Assembly (NCBI GenBank): GCA_024195265.1
Contig: JAJLRJ010000005.1
Coordinates: forward strand, 36,392,105 to 36,456,104
Direction of reading: 5' to 3'
Origin: Dendrophyllia cribrosa
Taxonomy: Eukaryota > Cnidaria > Anthozoa > Scleractinia > Dendrophylliidae
Length of the DNA: 64,000 nt
This document shows, in pieces, positions 61,001 to 64,000 of this stretch. The position numbers and the translations under genes were made by a program. The first letter of the stretch is position 1. The number at the start of each line of letters is the position of its first letter. The notes under the pieces are model-generated. The model did not search any database and had not been told where the DNA came from. It was given only the letters and a program-made list of their open reading frames with translations.

Positions 61001-64000
61001 AGTGAAAATTTGCATATTTGTCCCCGTCTGCAATAACTAAATAACTCGTATTCACGAGTTAAAAAACTTAACAAGGAAAATTTCTTTTTAAGCTTACCTC
61101 CCAAAACTCGTCCAATAGTGCTCCTTCTCATAAAGCCCTTATTTTTAGCCTCACGCGGTAATGACGAGTAGAGGTCCACTATTTGGTACATAATCCTCCA
61201 ACACTTGACATGACCATGTGATGCTTTGGATCTGGATGGCTGCATGCCATCAGTTCTATCCTCTGCCGACATCAAACTCGGATCTTGAGAAAGTAACGGC
61301 TTTTCACTTTCATCGTTCTTTGAAATAAAATCCGACAGCAAATCTAGCATGTCAACAACTTGAAGAGTCAGGCGGACAAACGAGAGGTTTACTCGCTGCG
61401 TGATGTTTCCGCAGCCCACGGTAAACTTGATTTGGGTTAGCTTGCTGTTCTCTTCCTCCGAGTGAAAACTGTTTATTGGGGTTTTAGGAGGAGGAATGTC
61501 TAAAGGAGTTTCATCGTGAAGAAATCTGAGAACGAAGTCTCTGGCGATGAAAACTGGGTCTCTCTCCTGCAAGAAAAGTACAACGTTGTAAATACAGCAG
61601 ACCCCTGATATTTGCAAGGGCGTGTCATATTTGCAAGAGTGATGTCAAAATTCTACAAAAATGGCAAGTTTGATATCTTGACGTCCTGTCACGAAATCAA
61701 ATTTGATAAACTGCAATCACTTCGATCCTTGCAATGCTGCACCTTTTCTTCAAACTAAGGTTTCTGTTTTGCTCTATAGAATCTTTTTTAACCAATTAAG
61801 TAGTGTATTTGGTGGCATGTGGCGAGGTAGACGAAATTTTTTTCTTTCGGTGGGACAGTGTTCCTTTAAGCTTGGTTCCCACTAGTGACGTAAGCGACGT
61901 AAGCGGAATCGTAAGCGGAATCGGAATCGTGAGAACCTTACGATCTCGTGGAAATCAAAACGACGGAAGCGGATGGTAAGCGACGGAAGCAGAAGCGGAA
62001 TCAGAAGAAAAAGGAAACCTTCTGATCCTCCCGATTCCGATTCCGTCGAGCTTCCGATTCCACTTGCGATTCCGTTTTTTAATTTACGCTAGAACGTAAG
62101 GCTCCTAACGCTTCCGACTCCGACTCCGCTTCCGATTACGTCGCAAGTAGAAACCAGCCCTTAATGTCAATGACCGGAAAGCTGTAGTATGGTATTAAGG
62201 TTTCTCGATGATAAAAATGGCGGTGCGAAGAAATCTTTCTGGACAAAGTTAAAAAATACTCCAAGAATCTTAGGGGCGGTACGCAGCTCTTACAAGGTGT
62301 TCTCGGATTTGCTGAGAAAAACAATAGAACAAACAACACAACAATGGACCCGAGCCCTGAAAACAATAGAGCTGCGTGATACCCAGGTCCAATGAAATTA
62401 AAGGTTGTTAAGAGCTGCGTGGTATCTGGAATCTTAGAGTATTTGGCAGCCTTATTAGGGATTTCTCTGCGTCACCATAGAACACATTATCGGAGACAGG
62501 TTTTTTAGCTGGTGAAGGGTTCTAAAAAGCGTTACTCCTTTGTAGTACCTGTCGTCGCTTCTTGCTCTTATCTTCCACCTCCACTCTGTTTTTGCCTTTT
62601 CCTTTTCCTTTCTTAGCCAAGTTATCAAATCCACCATCCACCAGATGCACATGAAGGTACCTCAGCTTGGTGCTCACAGAGAACGTGCTGGCTGTGTCCT
62701 GTTGCTTAGCAACCCTTGGCATCATATTGATGGCCTGTAAGAAATTCTTGAACGTCTCTCGCTCGTCTTTGATCTGTTTACCACTGGTTGGTACACTCAC
62801 CATATCGCTGAACAGGCCTGGATGCACAGGAGACGATGGTTTTGATGCGTCTTAAGAAAAAAATATTTTAATTCATATAATGATGGCATGTAATAGAGCG
62901 GAGTGTCAAAAGTAATTTTTCAAATGCTTTGGTTGCATTGTCACGCTTTGTGATTGACTAAAACATTGCGCGCTACCTTATCAATTAACAAACAATTCAA
63001 AGAATGAGTTTGAATTCTCAAGTACGTCCTTTCTTTCTCAAGGACACAATCAATGAAGCACAAAAAAAAACATTTGAAATCCATGTTATAATTACTTCAG
63101 TGAAAGCAACTGAGAAGGTTGTGCCGCCGAAAAAGAAGTCTGATATTTCTCACCTTTTATCAGCTCTCCTGTCTTCGTCTCAAGTCCCTCGGACGTAGCC
63201 TTGGATTGTGACGCTGTAGGAGGGGAGGTTGTGGGGGGTGATGACAGCCAGCTGTATAAACTCAGCTGTTTGTGATGTCCCATCTTCTTACCCTCAGCAA
63301 ATGTGGTTCCCTTGGGAGGCTTCCTTACAGTTGTTGGAGGAGTGTAGTCTGAGTCCGTATCACTCTCCTGTGAGATCGCCCGCTTTGGTCTGGGGATATC
63401 CAAGTGTACGGGCTGAGGGGAAGGTTTGGAAACTAGCGGTTCAAGCTCCAACGCCAGAGAATCTTTCCCTGTTTTCACTGGGGTGTCATCTGGTGACTCC
63501 CCTATGGAAAACAACAACAGATAGAAATACAGTCAACTCTCTTACAGCGGATACTCCTGTAAAGCGGACATCAGTCGCTGGCTGGCCCCAGCCGAGTTTC
63601 ACTTGTATGTCTGTAACTAAACTCTTTATAAAGCGGACACCTCTCTAAGGGGGACACCTGGAGCTGGTCCCGAGGGTGTCCCGAATGTGTCCGACTTAGA
63701 GAGAGCTGAGTTCACTATAGTAACTACAGTGAAAACTCTTTTTTGCCACCACTCTTGTAAGCGATCAGCTCTCCACAGGGGACCGCGTTTACATTCTCAG
63801 TAAAACTGTAAAGCTCCTATAAGCGACCGCGACCACCTTTAGAATTTATGAACTGGGGTCTTTCTGTATTTTTAAACTCTTGTAAGCGACCACCTCTGAA
63901 AAACTTGCAGAGTAAGGTTAAAATTCGTTCATTTTAATAGCAGTTAATTGGCAGATGTCTTAATAAAGAGAAACAACATTTTACTGCGTGCACTGTAGAT
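19648..64000 (-). CDS. BLTP1: Bridge-like lipid transfer protein 1 (KIAA1109/tweek), 3' half
   Basis: BLTP1 is a giant rod with a hydrophobic groove that moves phospholipids between membranes at contact sites; the fly orthologue tweek acts in synaptic vesicle recycling. 34 exons were read on the minus strand, each with GT-AG borders and matching phase: 2690 codons to a TAA at 19648. Conserved blocks appear in the known order: VRLTLQVVDML, IPQHPVALH, LLPSLRAEYK, LLNHLVFVQKSFMK, YVKLFGKAQVD, LNYKNAYEHWNEQR, IDSGKCV, LPVSRVECML, MRRLNEILDFPKAWYKR, HGDLAWNDFKIM, ACFHGVNFRSQSW, FLSWAGKNMDPV. The human protein has about 5000 residues, so the N-terminal half lies right of 64000. Serine/proline-rich disordered parts (63154-63501, 40539-41087, 35079-36862) are less conserved and one carries eight glutamines. 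Introns are packed with transposons but no exon is broken. Named by family knowledge, no search was run. Confidence 0.95.
20335..20515. mobile_element. Hairpin repeat H, copy 1
   Basis: Inverted steps gtgtttcatcaggatatcc and ggatatcctgatgaaacac around ctgcgtctcgttttttcaac. A related copy lies at 56693-56878. Confidence 0.65.
20665..20840 (-). CDS. BLTP1: BLTP1 exon e33
   Basis: 176 bp. Encodes FDDGLCVTVDVGLLFFLHD and VQTYIKENE. The acceptor is a tandem TTAGCAG; use of the second AG would shorten the exon to 20837 and drop one serine, still in frame. Confidence 0.93.
21419..21662. repeat. 42-bp tandem repeat, about six units
   Basis: Unit carries gtgtgtgaacgtgccatcaa then caattggcaaacttaagttg. 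In the long intron between e32 and e33. Confidence 0.9.
21985..22105. repeat. Two-copy tandem repeat of about 55 bp
   Basis: cgtgtgaaaacacaccaac then gttttggagtttgcccactt occurs twice head to tail, with a third partial start. Confidence 0.8.
22106..22942. other. Intron DNA with transposon scraps
   Basis: A fragment at about 22210-22290 (acggacatccactaatacgg) resembles the ends of the TA-flanked MITE next door. Three gattggt/gattggc steps lie at 22470-22570. No gene. Confidence 0.45.
22943..23514. mobile_element. pogo/mariner-like MITE flanked by TA
   Basis: Ends cagtcgaacctctc and gagaggttcaactg are inverted and bordered by TA on both sides (22941-22942, 23515-23516). Internal acggacacctctctaatacg repeats near both ends. 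572 bp, no transposase. Confidence 0.75.
23706..25208 (+). pseudogene. PLE reverse transcriptase part
   Basis: Open for 500 codons with all RT core motifs including YIDD; ends early (NLSRFS) because of the frameshift at 25180-25183. Confidence 0.88.
25249..26136 (+). pseudogene. PLE GIY-YIG endonuclease part
   Basis: Open to 26136. Cysteine pairs (CTRTRCNTC, YCITCTFC) precede the GIY-YIG-like IYIGE motif and the conserved Arg of GDRFREHL. The true protein start is in the upstream frame. Confidence 0.85.
26233..26264 (+). ncRNA. Hammerhead-like motif of the Penelope element
   Basis: ctccgacgaagggctagc then gctcgaaacgtc: a CUGANGA-like box (one base off), a short stem gggc/gctc and a GAAAC box, as published for Penelope-like terminal repeats. 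Activity is not implied. Confidence 0.4.
26455..27005 (-). pseudogene. LINE 3' end with zinc-binding RT tail
   Basis: Minus frame 26460-26912 and upstream in-frame text encode KEFYFKLLHRIVVSNKELYY and IPNCNYCDQVDSIGRTFLKC, the CxxC...H/C knuckle found after reverse transcriptase in L1-type LINEs. The 5' part is missing. Confidence 0.7.
27112..27283. mobile_element. Small MITE with inverted ends
   Basis: Left ttccgtataaccccatacat, right atgtatggggttgtacgg, with outer gtttcaag and cgtttcaag steps. Confidence 0.6.
27370..27962 (+). mobile_element. Penelope-like remnant between inverted arms
   Basis: Arms of about 190 bp (27370-27560 and 27780-27962) are inverted copies; each has the motif cctcggagaggtcgaaacgt or its inverse. 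Between them 27573-27746 encodes the GIY-YIG end: LNDIARSFKILKKCQNKFDC and IKELKPTLNKQCDSIRAK, then TAG. Confidence 0.8.
27975..28078. repeat. About 100-bp palindrome
   Basis: gtaaaattaaggattaatat at the left, atattaatccttaattttac at the right, and an inner gctgtagaaatttctacagc. Confidence 0.8.
28094..28155. mobile_element. Right-end scrap of a pogo/mariner-like MITE
   Basis: tactaatacggactgag and cggagtttgactgtac match the end of the 22943 element. Confidence 0.55.
28235..28577 (-). CDS. BLTP1: BLTP1 exon e32
   Basis: 343 bp. Encodes VQDWLNYVCATGGD and YEHDTEAIFAIPKFEMQFR. Confidence 0.93.
28782..28862. mobile_element. Left end of a split mariner-like MITE
   Basis: taccgtaaaatgccggtttt followed by G-rich steps; the matching inverse ggcattttatgatata sits at 30902-30917. 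The TTAA element lies between. Confidence 0.45.
29000..30712. mobile_element. TTAA-flanked element with long inverted repeats
   Basis: TTAA at both ends, then aagtgc. Left arm 29004-29340 and right arm 30135-30708 are inverse copies (acgtctgc, tgatttcagcaaaacgtg, gaaatgatcc steps, ttccattccaaaaattactt). Subterminal repeats of the step gaaatgatcc(c/g)accc occur in both arms. The centre has no ORF. The right arm holds the THAP MITE. Confidence 0.75.
30331..30510 (+). mobile_element. MITE carrying the start of a THAP-domain ORF
   Basis: Terminal inverted repeats ctgtgacgtaggttcaggaa / ttcctgaacctacgtcacag. Inside, ATG at 30417 opens MPERCVAARCNNISDPEKN, the N-terminus of a THAP zinc finger (first Cys pair), and runs into the right repeat and a stop after 26 codons. 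Looks like an internal deletion product of a THAP transposon. Confidence 0.7.
31065..31403 (-). CDS. BLTP1: BLTP1 exon e31
   Basis: 339 bp. Encodes GGSLTLHGKAFALACFHG and NFRSQSWLLFTLQRP, then LSLRLGHGADD. Confidence 0.94.
31934..32221 (-). CDS. BLTP1: BLTP1 exon e30
   Basis: 288 bp. Encodes HGDLAWNDFKIMICRSTTPD, almost as in vertebrates. Confidence 0.94.
32375..32830 (+). mobile_element. tRNA-derived SINE-like element, interrupted
   Basis: A box agcggttagcgcgttag (about 32391), B box ggttcgaggc (32429-32438), body to 32494, then a MITE, then body again (aaatgggtacc, gctctggccgagtagctc). Confidence 0.6.
32495..32677. mobile_element. MITE inside the SINE
   Basis: Inverted ends agaccttttttccataatgg and ccattatgaaaaaggtct, with inner ttaattagccc/ggggtaattaa. 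Confidence 0.75.
33010..33250. repeat. Repeat with gtataggccgatacaa steps
   Basis: tgtataggccgatacaa occurs near both ends in the same sense and gatacaactcacgagtggtt twice in tandem. Confidence 0.65.
33385..33560. mobile_element. CCAAT-box MITE, copy 3 (partial)
   Basis: gctttgtgattagttaaaa, aaagccaaaaccaatcg, and ends cattcaattgaaaactgct. Confidence 0.65.
33561..33836. mobile_element. CCAAT-box MITE, copy 4 (complete)
   Basis: Ends agagcagttttcaattgagt and cactcaattgaaaactgctc are inverted repeats. Body has four CCAAT boxes (gaccaatcac, gaaccaatcag, tgattggt, agccaatcac). It abuts copy 3. Confidence 0.8.
33862..34038 (-). CDS. BLTP1: BLTP1 exon e29
   Basis: 177 bp. Encodes ARIDYMGTCILMGNLSKFK and LRDEWTLQ. 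Confidence 0.93.
34205..34280 (-). repeat. Single unit of the 106-bp repeat
   Basis: cctgtggatgaaaccctgtg, accattcaaataaaagct, agtggtgctgtg. Confidence 0.6.
34382..34539 (-). CDS. BLTP1: BLTP1 exon e28
   Basis: 158 bp. Encodes WSTSDLRSQCHVTL and SGIVGGNIEIQELKM. Confidence 0.92.
35079..35277 (-). CDS. BLTP1: BLTP1 exon e27
   Basis: 199 bp. Linker then WETVVVVAVNLSRLD, as vertebrate WETLVVFAINLKQL. Confidence 0.9.
35340..35895 (-). repeat. Array of about five 106-bp units
   Basis: Each unit runs gaaagtactgctcaatagc, catttgaatggtcacactt, catccacagactcgaacg, ccaccttgtacagcataa. Tandem, 5-10 percent diverged, directly beside exon e27. Confidence 0.92.
35984..36142 (-). CDS. BLTP1: BLTP1 exon e26
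   Basis: 159 bp. Serine-rich linker SMTMSGSRPGLLSPSVASP; supported by phase and donor/acceptor. Confidence 0.8.
36711..36862 (-). CDS. BLTP1: BLTP1 exon e25
   Basis: 152 bp. Low-complexity linker RRSLSLFRSVSESYEEPVPS; supported by phase. Confidence 0.8.
37055..37225. repeat. About 30-bp tandem repeat with E2F-like sites
   Basis: Five to six units of ttttcccgcgcttggcac plus ggttgcac. Each holds TTTCCCGC. Between exons e24 and e25. Confidence 0.75.
37336..37552 (-). CDS. BLTP1: BLTP1 exon e24
   Basis: 217 bp. Encodes CDIGSATFNYDMRRLNEIL and FPKAWYKRGLVQRLFLG, a signature BLTP1 block. Confidence 0.94.
37690..37760 (-). repeat. Degenerate 106-bp unit
   Basis: aaagtactgctgaagatatc and tcatttgaataactac fit the family. 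Confidence 0.45.
38341..39509 (-). CDS. BLTP1: BLTP1 exon e23, largest exon
   Basis: 1169 bp. Starts ISGKRFQLFDHTRG, then LLPAVDVRVHYQSN, a linker, WVLFQALPQEMV, FPVDVVVVFRVQPSDIRF, LPVSRVECMLRLPALDVVF and KDSLSLNVEFVKFNLSRRR. A nearer acceptor at 39443 would break the frame with e22; 39509 fits. Confidence 0.93.
39510..40538. other. Intron between e22 and e23
   Basis: 39940-40030 carries gcgaccactcttgtaaacg, related to the MITE scrap at 63725-63910. The rest shows nothing I can name. Confidence 0.5.
40539..41087 (-). CDS. BLTP1: BLTP1 exon e22, polyglutamine-bearing linker
   Basis: 549 bp. Disordered serine-rich segment with eight glutamines (mixed CAG/CAA, about 40645-40668) followed by the conserved VDIDSGKCVFYP. 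The donor is AA|GTAGGT; the in-frame TAG three bases on is intronic. Confidence 0.92.
41307..41345. repeat. Poly-C run in the e21-e22 intron
   Basis: About 25 uninterrupted cytosines within a C-only/CT stretch. Confidence 0.9.
41555..41719 (-). CDS. BLTP1: BLTP1 exon e21
   Basis: 165 bp. Charged helical stretch (VEQETKRLQDLESAVF) ending FRKDVRKKLRR, conserved in vertebrates as DIRRDVRKKLRR. Confidence 0.92.
41800..41950 (+). repeat. 106-bp repeat, one and a half units
   Basis: gtgtgaccattcaaataaaa, then a unit with ttattatgctctacaaggtg and gtctgtggatgaaatcct. Confidence 0.8.
42115..42424 (-). CDS. BLTP1: BLTP1 exon e20
   Basis: 310 bp. Encodes GKWVMSFQWRMRGIEL and DTNIGKHLSSLGQTLTAL, then an acidic linker with DSVTDLQDRDPSMD. 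Confidence 0.92.
42643..42705 (-). CDS. BLTP1: BLTP1 exon e19
   Basis: 63 bp. Encodes VVPEGTYGLCSRTQ, matching the VPDGTYEVCSRT block of vertebrates. Confidence 0.9.
42785..42973 (-). CDS. BLTP1: BLTP1 exon e18
   Basis: 189 bp. Encodes MLLTCCSSVSFVSKGKF and FADKFDKDTEDWKPNF. The acceptor is taken at TATTAG|ATC; other AGs lie within 10 bases. Confidence 0.9.
43066..43451. mobile_element. TTAA MITE 1
   Basis: TTAA then aggggctctgtcacc at the left; ggcatagctccttTAA at the right, inverted. No ORF. Confidence 0.6.
43620..43710. mobile_element. Short inverted-repeat MITE
   Basis: acttgggttagtctcccacg / cgtggagactacacttgggt and caaccgttat / aataacggctg steps. Confidence 0.55.
43823..43856 (-). 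CDS. BLTP1: BLTP1 exon e17, 34-bp micro-exon
   Basis: Encodes VVGPGFQMRYA plus one base. Too short for ORF finding; supported by acceptor TTTGTCAG, donor GTTAGT and exact phase fit with e16 and e18. Confidence 0.75.
44436..44570 (-). CDS. BLTP1: BLTP1 exon e16
   Basis: 135 bp, phase 0/0. Encodes LFLQLTVDQLGVCIPLYN. Confidence 0.92.
44797..44998. mobile_element. About 200-bp MITE
   Basis: Ends aaaggtcggtatacac and gtgtgtgtcgaccttaaa are inverted repeats; interior is rich in gcgactggt/tcgccgcg steps. Confidence 0.6.
45083..45200 (+). mobile_element. tRNA-derived SINE-like head
   Basis: A box tggtagttcagttggtaga and B box gggttcgattcc (45133-45144), followed by a T run; does not end in a folding acceptor stem, so not called as a tRNA gene. 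Confidence 0.55.
45731..45775. repeat. Short GC hairpin
   Basis: ggccatctttgtgcccc / ggggcacaaagatggc around an 8-bp loop. Confidence 0.7.
46143..46330. repeat. Two-copy tandem duplication of about 100 bp
   Basis: ctctcgtgca, accgacca/gaccgacta, tcttcta(t/c)caactagct and aactgtcc recur in order. Confidence 0.65.
46379..46615. mobile_element. MITE with short inverted ends
   Basis: agcggtctttaattgagt / actcaaccaataaccgct; interior repeats gcaacgcaacg, gcaactc. Confidence 0.5.
46616..47649. other. Intron DNA between e15 and e16
   Basis: A minus frame at 46973-47236 is open for 87 codons but starts at TTG and shows no family; treated as chance or a transposon relic. A gcctttttg tandem lies at 47534-47565. 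Confidence 0.4.
47650..48030. repeat. About 95-bp tandem repeat, four units
   Basis: gatggacgaaaaacaa, ttcggcgaaaaacaattc, aaagccagaccaacatgaaa, gaaaatgtgggaaa recur in order. Adjoins exon e15. Confidence 0.85.
48236..48309 (-). CDS. BLTP1: BLTP1 exon e15
   Basis: 74 bp. Encodes VLVYLNYKNAYEHWNEQR. Confidence 0.93.
48530..48807. mobile_element. Palindromic element P, copy 1
   Basis: Ends taagcttggctcccaata / gtgggaaccagccctta; the interior is filled with cggaatcgga/tccgattccg steps that pair with each other. Copy 2 at 61867-62163. Confidence 0.75.
49365..49452 (-). CDS. BLTP1: BLTP1 exon e14
   Basis: 88 bp. Encodes ETFLVTLTKPCLYVQQVAF. Confidence 0.92.
49560..50834. other. Intron DNA between e13 and e14, nothing recognised
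   Basis: AT-rich with no repeat partner seen and no supported exon. Confidence 0.45.
50835..50915 (-). CDS. BLTP1: BLTP1 exon e13
   Basis: 81 bp, phase 0/0. Encodes QQLAYFKTRIGVSNSFQ. The donor GTATTAAC is a weak match. Confidence 0.92.
51023..51093 (-). CDS. BLTP1: BLTP1 exon e12
   Basis: 71 bp. Encodes YVKLFGKAQVDVNLSLGQF. Confidence 0.93.
51172..51245 (+). mobile_element. tRNA-like A-box fragment
   Basis: ggtggtgtagtggttagcgc resembles a tRNA-like head; the B box is absent. Adjoins family R1. Confidence 0.35.
51255..51605. mobile_element. Repeat family R1, uninterrupted copy
   Basis: gggaaacagtgaattgtttc, cacaacacagtttgaaaaaa, cgcgccgagcactcgagg, tgttgcccgctt, gagaaaaactccagctat. Reference for the insertion site at 16491/17792. 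Confidence 0.75.
52030..52085. repeat. (tttg)n microsatellite
   Basis: tttgtttgtttgtttgtttg with minor breaks. Confidence 0.9.
52085..52305. mobile_element. CCAAT-box MITE, copy 5
   Basis: ggttttcacttgaatgtcaa, tggccaatcaaaacag, gaaccaatcagaactcg, agccggcgccaagcgcggg, aaacactcaatcgaaaac. Next to exon e11. Confidence 0.75.
52329..52452 (-). CDS. BLTP1: BLTP1 exon e11
   Basis: 124 bp. Encodes GIQVTATTPSSTAVRLETG, near identical across animals. Confidence 0.94.
52610..53035 (+). pseudogene. LINE 3' fragment, RT C-terminus
   Basis: Encodes LRGILRIWWPRRIHNEELW, WIDHTLRRTDGHVAKRALQ, RHTWRRTRMSELEERGLTW and RIRWRALVEDLC, the end of a non-LTR reverse transcriptase (RTE/jockey-like by wording). A TGA replaces the usual Trp of the LxWNPQGKR motif. 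Confidence 0.75.
53390..53527 (-). CDS. BLTP1: BLTP1 exon e10
   Basis: 138 bp, phase 0/0. Begins EVNDVLQRVSGESQPVPLW, directly following FMK as in other animals. Confidence 0.93.
53836..53871. repeat. 36-bp copy of BLTP1 exon e9 in the following intron
   Basis: Identical to 54568-54603 over 36 bases (ggaggtagttctacaacgg and on); flanks differ. Confidence 0.9.
53915..54325 (+). repeat. Array of about four 106-bp units
   Basis: gcagtactttcctgtggtgc, tgtttattatgctgaacaag, gtggttctaacttttaagtc, gtggatgaaatc, gaccattcaaatgaaagct. Confidence 0.9.
54366..54623 (-). CDS. BLTP1: BLTP1 exon e9
   Basis: 258 bp, phase 0/0. Encodes VTIPPATVVELPPV and SLTTDLLNHLVFVQKSFMK. Bases 54568-54603 are duplicated in the next intron (53836-53871). 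Confidence 0.94.
54830..55250. other. Intron DNA between e8 and e9
   Basis: Holds no repeat or exon I can support. Confidence 0.4.
55260..55530 (+). repeat. 106-bp repeat, about two and a half diverged units
   Basis: gttgatgaaatcctaaagct, tgttgagcagtactttcctg, gtgtacaaggtcattttaag. Confidence 0.8.
55579..55668 (-). CDS. BLTP1: BLTP1 exon e8
   Basis: 90 bp, phase 0/0. Encodes NSYFKLAMPVHSLSFTSK. Confidence 0.92.
55690..56127. other. AT-rich intron DNA, nothing recognised
   Basis: Between e8 and the fold-back element; no repeat partner seen. Confidence 0.4.
56128..56662. mobile_element. Fold-back element with 90-bp arms and a tRNA-like centre
   Basis: Left arm ccgattcgcgtacaattaac ... ataggccctatttacc (to about 56217), right arm 56572-56662 its inverse, ending atatgcgaatcgg. 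The centre holds a tRNA-like stretch with B box cgggttcgaggc. Confidence 0.8.
56391..56458 (+). mobile_element. tRNA-like sequence inside the fold-back element
   Basis: ctcgttggtgtagtgg (A box) and cgggttcgaggc (B box, 56439-56450). Resembles a tRNA-Glu/Asp-type head; no acceptor stem pairing seen. Confidence 0.45.
56693..56878. mobile_element. Hairpin repeat H, copy 2
   Basis: tagattttggccatttta, cacctcgaagtgggtta, ctgcgtctcgtttttcaacc match 20335-20515. Confidence 0.6.
56919..57153 (-). CDS. BLTP1: BLTP1 exon e7
   Basis: 235 bp, ends in GLGAALLPSLRAEYK with the exon border after the lysine. Confidence 0.93.
57255..57680 (+). repeat. Array of about four 106-bp units
   Basis: ctgttgagcagtactttcct, ttgttacgctgcacaagg, gtggttcttacttctgagtc, cctaaagtgtgaccattc. 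Confidence 0.9.
57750..58005. mobile_element. CCAAT-box MITE, copy 6
   Basis: gatttccaattgagtgtcgt, ctggccaatcacaacag, agccggcgccaagcgcggg, tctgattggttgagaaag, agccaatcacaaagcgtgg. Next to exon e6. Confidence 0.78.
58017..58229 (-). CDS. BLTP1: BLTP1 exon e6
   Basis: 213 bp. Encodes IDIPQHPVALHSMMTRSSR, one of the most conserved BLTP1 blocks. Confidence 0.93.
58285..58517. mobile_element. TTAA MITE 2
   Basis: TTAA on both sides, ends aaggggcagtatca and tgatactgcccc, perfect inverted repeats. Confidence 0.8.
58576..58789. mobile_element. MULE-like palindrome with 10-bp target duplication
   Basis: Arms of about 95 bp (agactgttcacagcctctc ... / ... ggttgtgaacagtct), GC-rich centre (agcgcgagggggtggggg and its inverse). 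ggttgcaaat stands directly on both sides (58566-58575, 58790-58799). Confidence 0.85.
58950..59028 (-). CDS. BLTP1: BLTP1 exon e5
   Basis: 79 bp, phase 2 to 2. Encodes VKSSVTGHLGKTKVDLKE. Confidence 0.88.
59120..59446 (-). CDS. BLTP1: BLTP1 exon e4
   Basis: 327 bp. A basic, charged linker then VVTLPRVKLLASIGGLILE. Confidence 0.92.
59520..59585 (+). repeat. Partial 106-bp unit
   Basis: gtctgtggatgaaatcct and tgaccattcaattgaaagct. Confidence 0.7.
59594..60343. mobile_element. TTAA MITE 3, with a nested MITE
   Basis: TTAA, aagtgccactatga at the left; tcgtagtggcactTTAA at the right. 750 bp; the element at 59972-60187 is inserted in it. Confidence 0.7.
59972..60187. mobile_element. Nested MITE with 8-bp target duplication
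   Basis: Inverted ends aataagttcgtgttccagta / tactggaacacgaacttatt; direct ggatttta at 59964-59971 and 60188-60195. Interior has several gatgatgtctagt-like steps. Confidence 0.85.
60459..60998 (+). repeat. 540-bp purine-only microsatellite
   Basis: Ordered blocks: (caggcagg), (ggga)n with ggggga breaks to about 60707, (ggaaggga)n to about 60880, (ggaa)n to 60998. Long frames on both strands are artefacts of the repeat. Lies in the e3-e4 intron. Confidence 0.98.
61098..61566 (-). CDS. BLTP1: BLTP1 exon e3
   Basis: 469 bp, phase 0 to 1. Encodes VNLSFVRLTLQVVDML and CWRIMYQIVDLYSSLP, repeating beta/helix blocks of the lipid-transfer rod. Confidence 0.93.
61867..62163. mobile_element. Palindromic element P, copy 2
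   Basis: taagcttggttcccactag at the left, ctagtagaaaccagccctta-like end at the right, same tccgattccg interior as 48530-48807. Confidence 0.75.
62165..62548. other. Intron DNA between e2 and e3
   Basis: Contains inverted steps ggtacgcagctcttacaa and gttaagagctgcgtggta (about 62278 and 62405), possibly a small fold-back element. No exon. Confidence 0.45.
62549..62850 (-). CDS. BLTP1: BLTP1 exon e2
   Basis: 302 bp. Encodes VSTKLRYLHVHLVDGG and a lysine-rich end (KKGKGKGKNRVEVEDKSKKR). In frame with both neighbours. Confidence 0.9.
62915..63000. mobile_element. CCAAT-box MITE, copy 7 (partial)
   Basis: cacgctttgtgattgactaaa and gcgctaccttatcaatta fit the family. Confidence 0.45.
63154..63501 (-). 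CDS. BLTP1: BLTP1 exon e1 (first in window)
   Basis: 348 bp, phase 2-1. Low-complexity Ser/Pro/Thr segment beginning GESPDDTPVKTG. The preceding exon is beyond the window. The acceptor at 63502-63503 is preceded by TTTTCCATAG. Confidence 0.85.
63525..63720. mobile_element. pogo/mariner-like MITE scrap
   Basis: acagtcaactctcttacagc, aagcggacacctctctaag and gacttagagagagctgag fit the style of the 22943 element. Confidence 0.55.
63725..63915. mobile_element. Related MITE scrap
   Basis: tacagtgaaaactctt, cttgtaagcgatcagctctc and cttgtaagcgaccacctctg; matches 39940-40030. Confidence 0.5.

Noticed and set aside
60243..61055. Long frames of LPSF/GREGG repeats on both strands
   Set aside because: Translation of the ggga/ggaa microsatellite; no coding meaning.
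1..64000. CRISPR arrays, operons, phage or other prokaryotic systems
   Set aside because: Intron-rich animal DNA; tandem repeats here lack spacer structure.

Overview
This is a metazoan nuclear window: introns with GT-AG borders, no operons, and a dense load of small inverted-repeat transposons, tRNA-derived SINE-like copies and Penelope-like retroelements. Protein similarity is clearly animal. The style of repeats (CCAAT-rich MITEs, a dispersed 106-bp tandem repeat, Penelope elements) makes me infer an anthozoan, probably a stony coral; no species can be fixed by reading alone.

Three genes are supported, all on the minus strand. (1) Positions 12643 down to the left edge: PRCP, lysosomal Pro-X carboxypeptidase (serine peptidase family S28). 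I could place 13 coding exons that join in frame for 428 codons, with a signal peptide and the GGSYGG nucleophile motif; the last exon (Asp/His part of the triad) lies left of position 1. (2) About 15100 down to 13898: a small gene with a TATA box, a non-coding first exon and two coding exons giving a 61-residue acidic protein I do not recognise. (3) 64000 down to 19648: the 3' half of BLTP1 (KIAA1109/tweek/fragile-site-associated protein), a giant bridge-like lipid transfer protein. I placed 34 exons, every one joined in matching phase, giving 2690 codons plus stop; the gene continues beyond 64000.

Nearly everything else is repeat. 1-12.5 kb (PRCP introns): a broken Penelope element split by a Helitron-like element, a SINE, several fold-back MITEs, a poly-C-ended MITE with 8-bp target duplications, and a 1-kb minisatellite in intron 1. 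15-19.5 kb (intergenic): a second, inverted copy of the Helitron-like element nested inside another repeat, and two back-to-back long palindromes. 20.8-28.2 kb (one BLTP1 intron): 42-bp tandem repeats, a TA-flanked pogo/mariner-like MITE, a nearly intact Penelope-like element with one frameshift, a LINE 3' end and a second Penelope remnant between inverted arms. 28.6-31 kb: a TTAA-flanked long-inverted-repeat element containing a small MITE that carries the first residues of a THAP domain. 32-64 kb: introns filled with a 106-bp repeat in both orientations, CCAAT MITEs, SINE-like copies, TTAA MITEs, a MULE-like perfect palindrome and a 540-bp purine-only microsatellite.

The three genes have no obvious functional tie. 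PRCP acts in lysosomes, BLTP1 at membrane contact sites; their shared strand is probably incidental.
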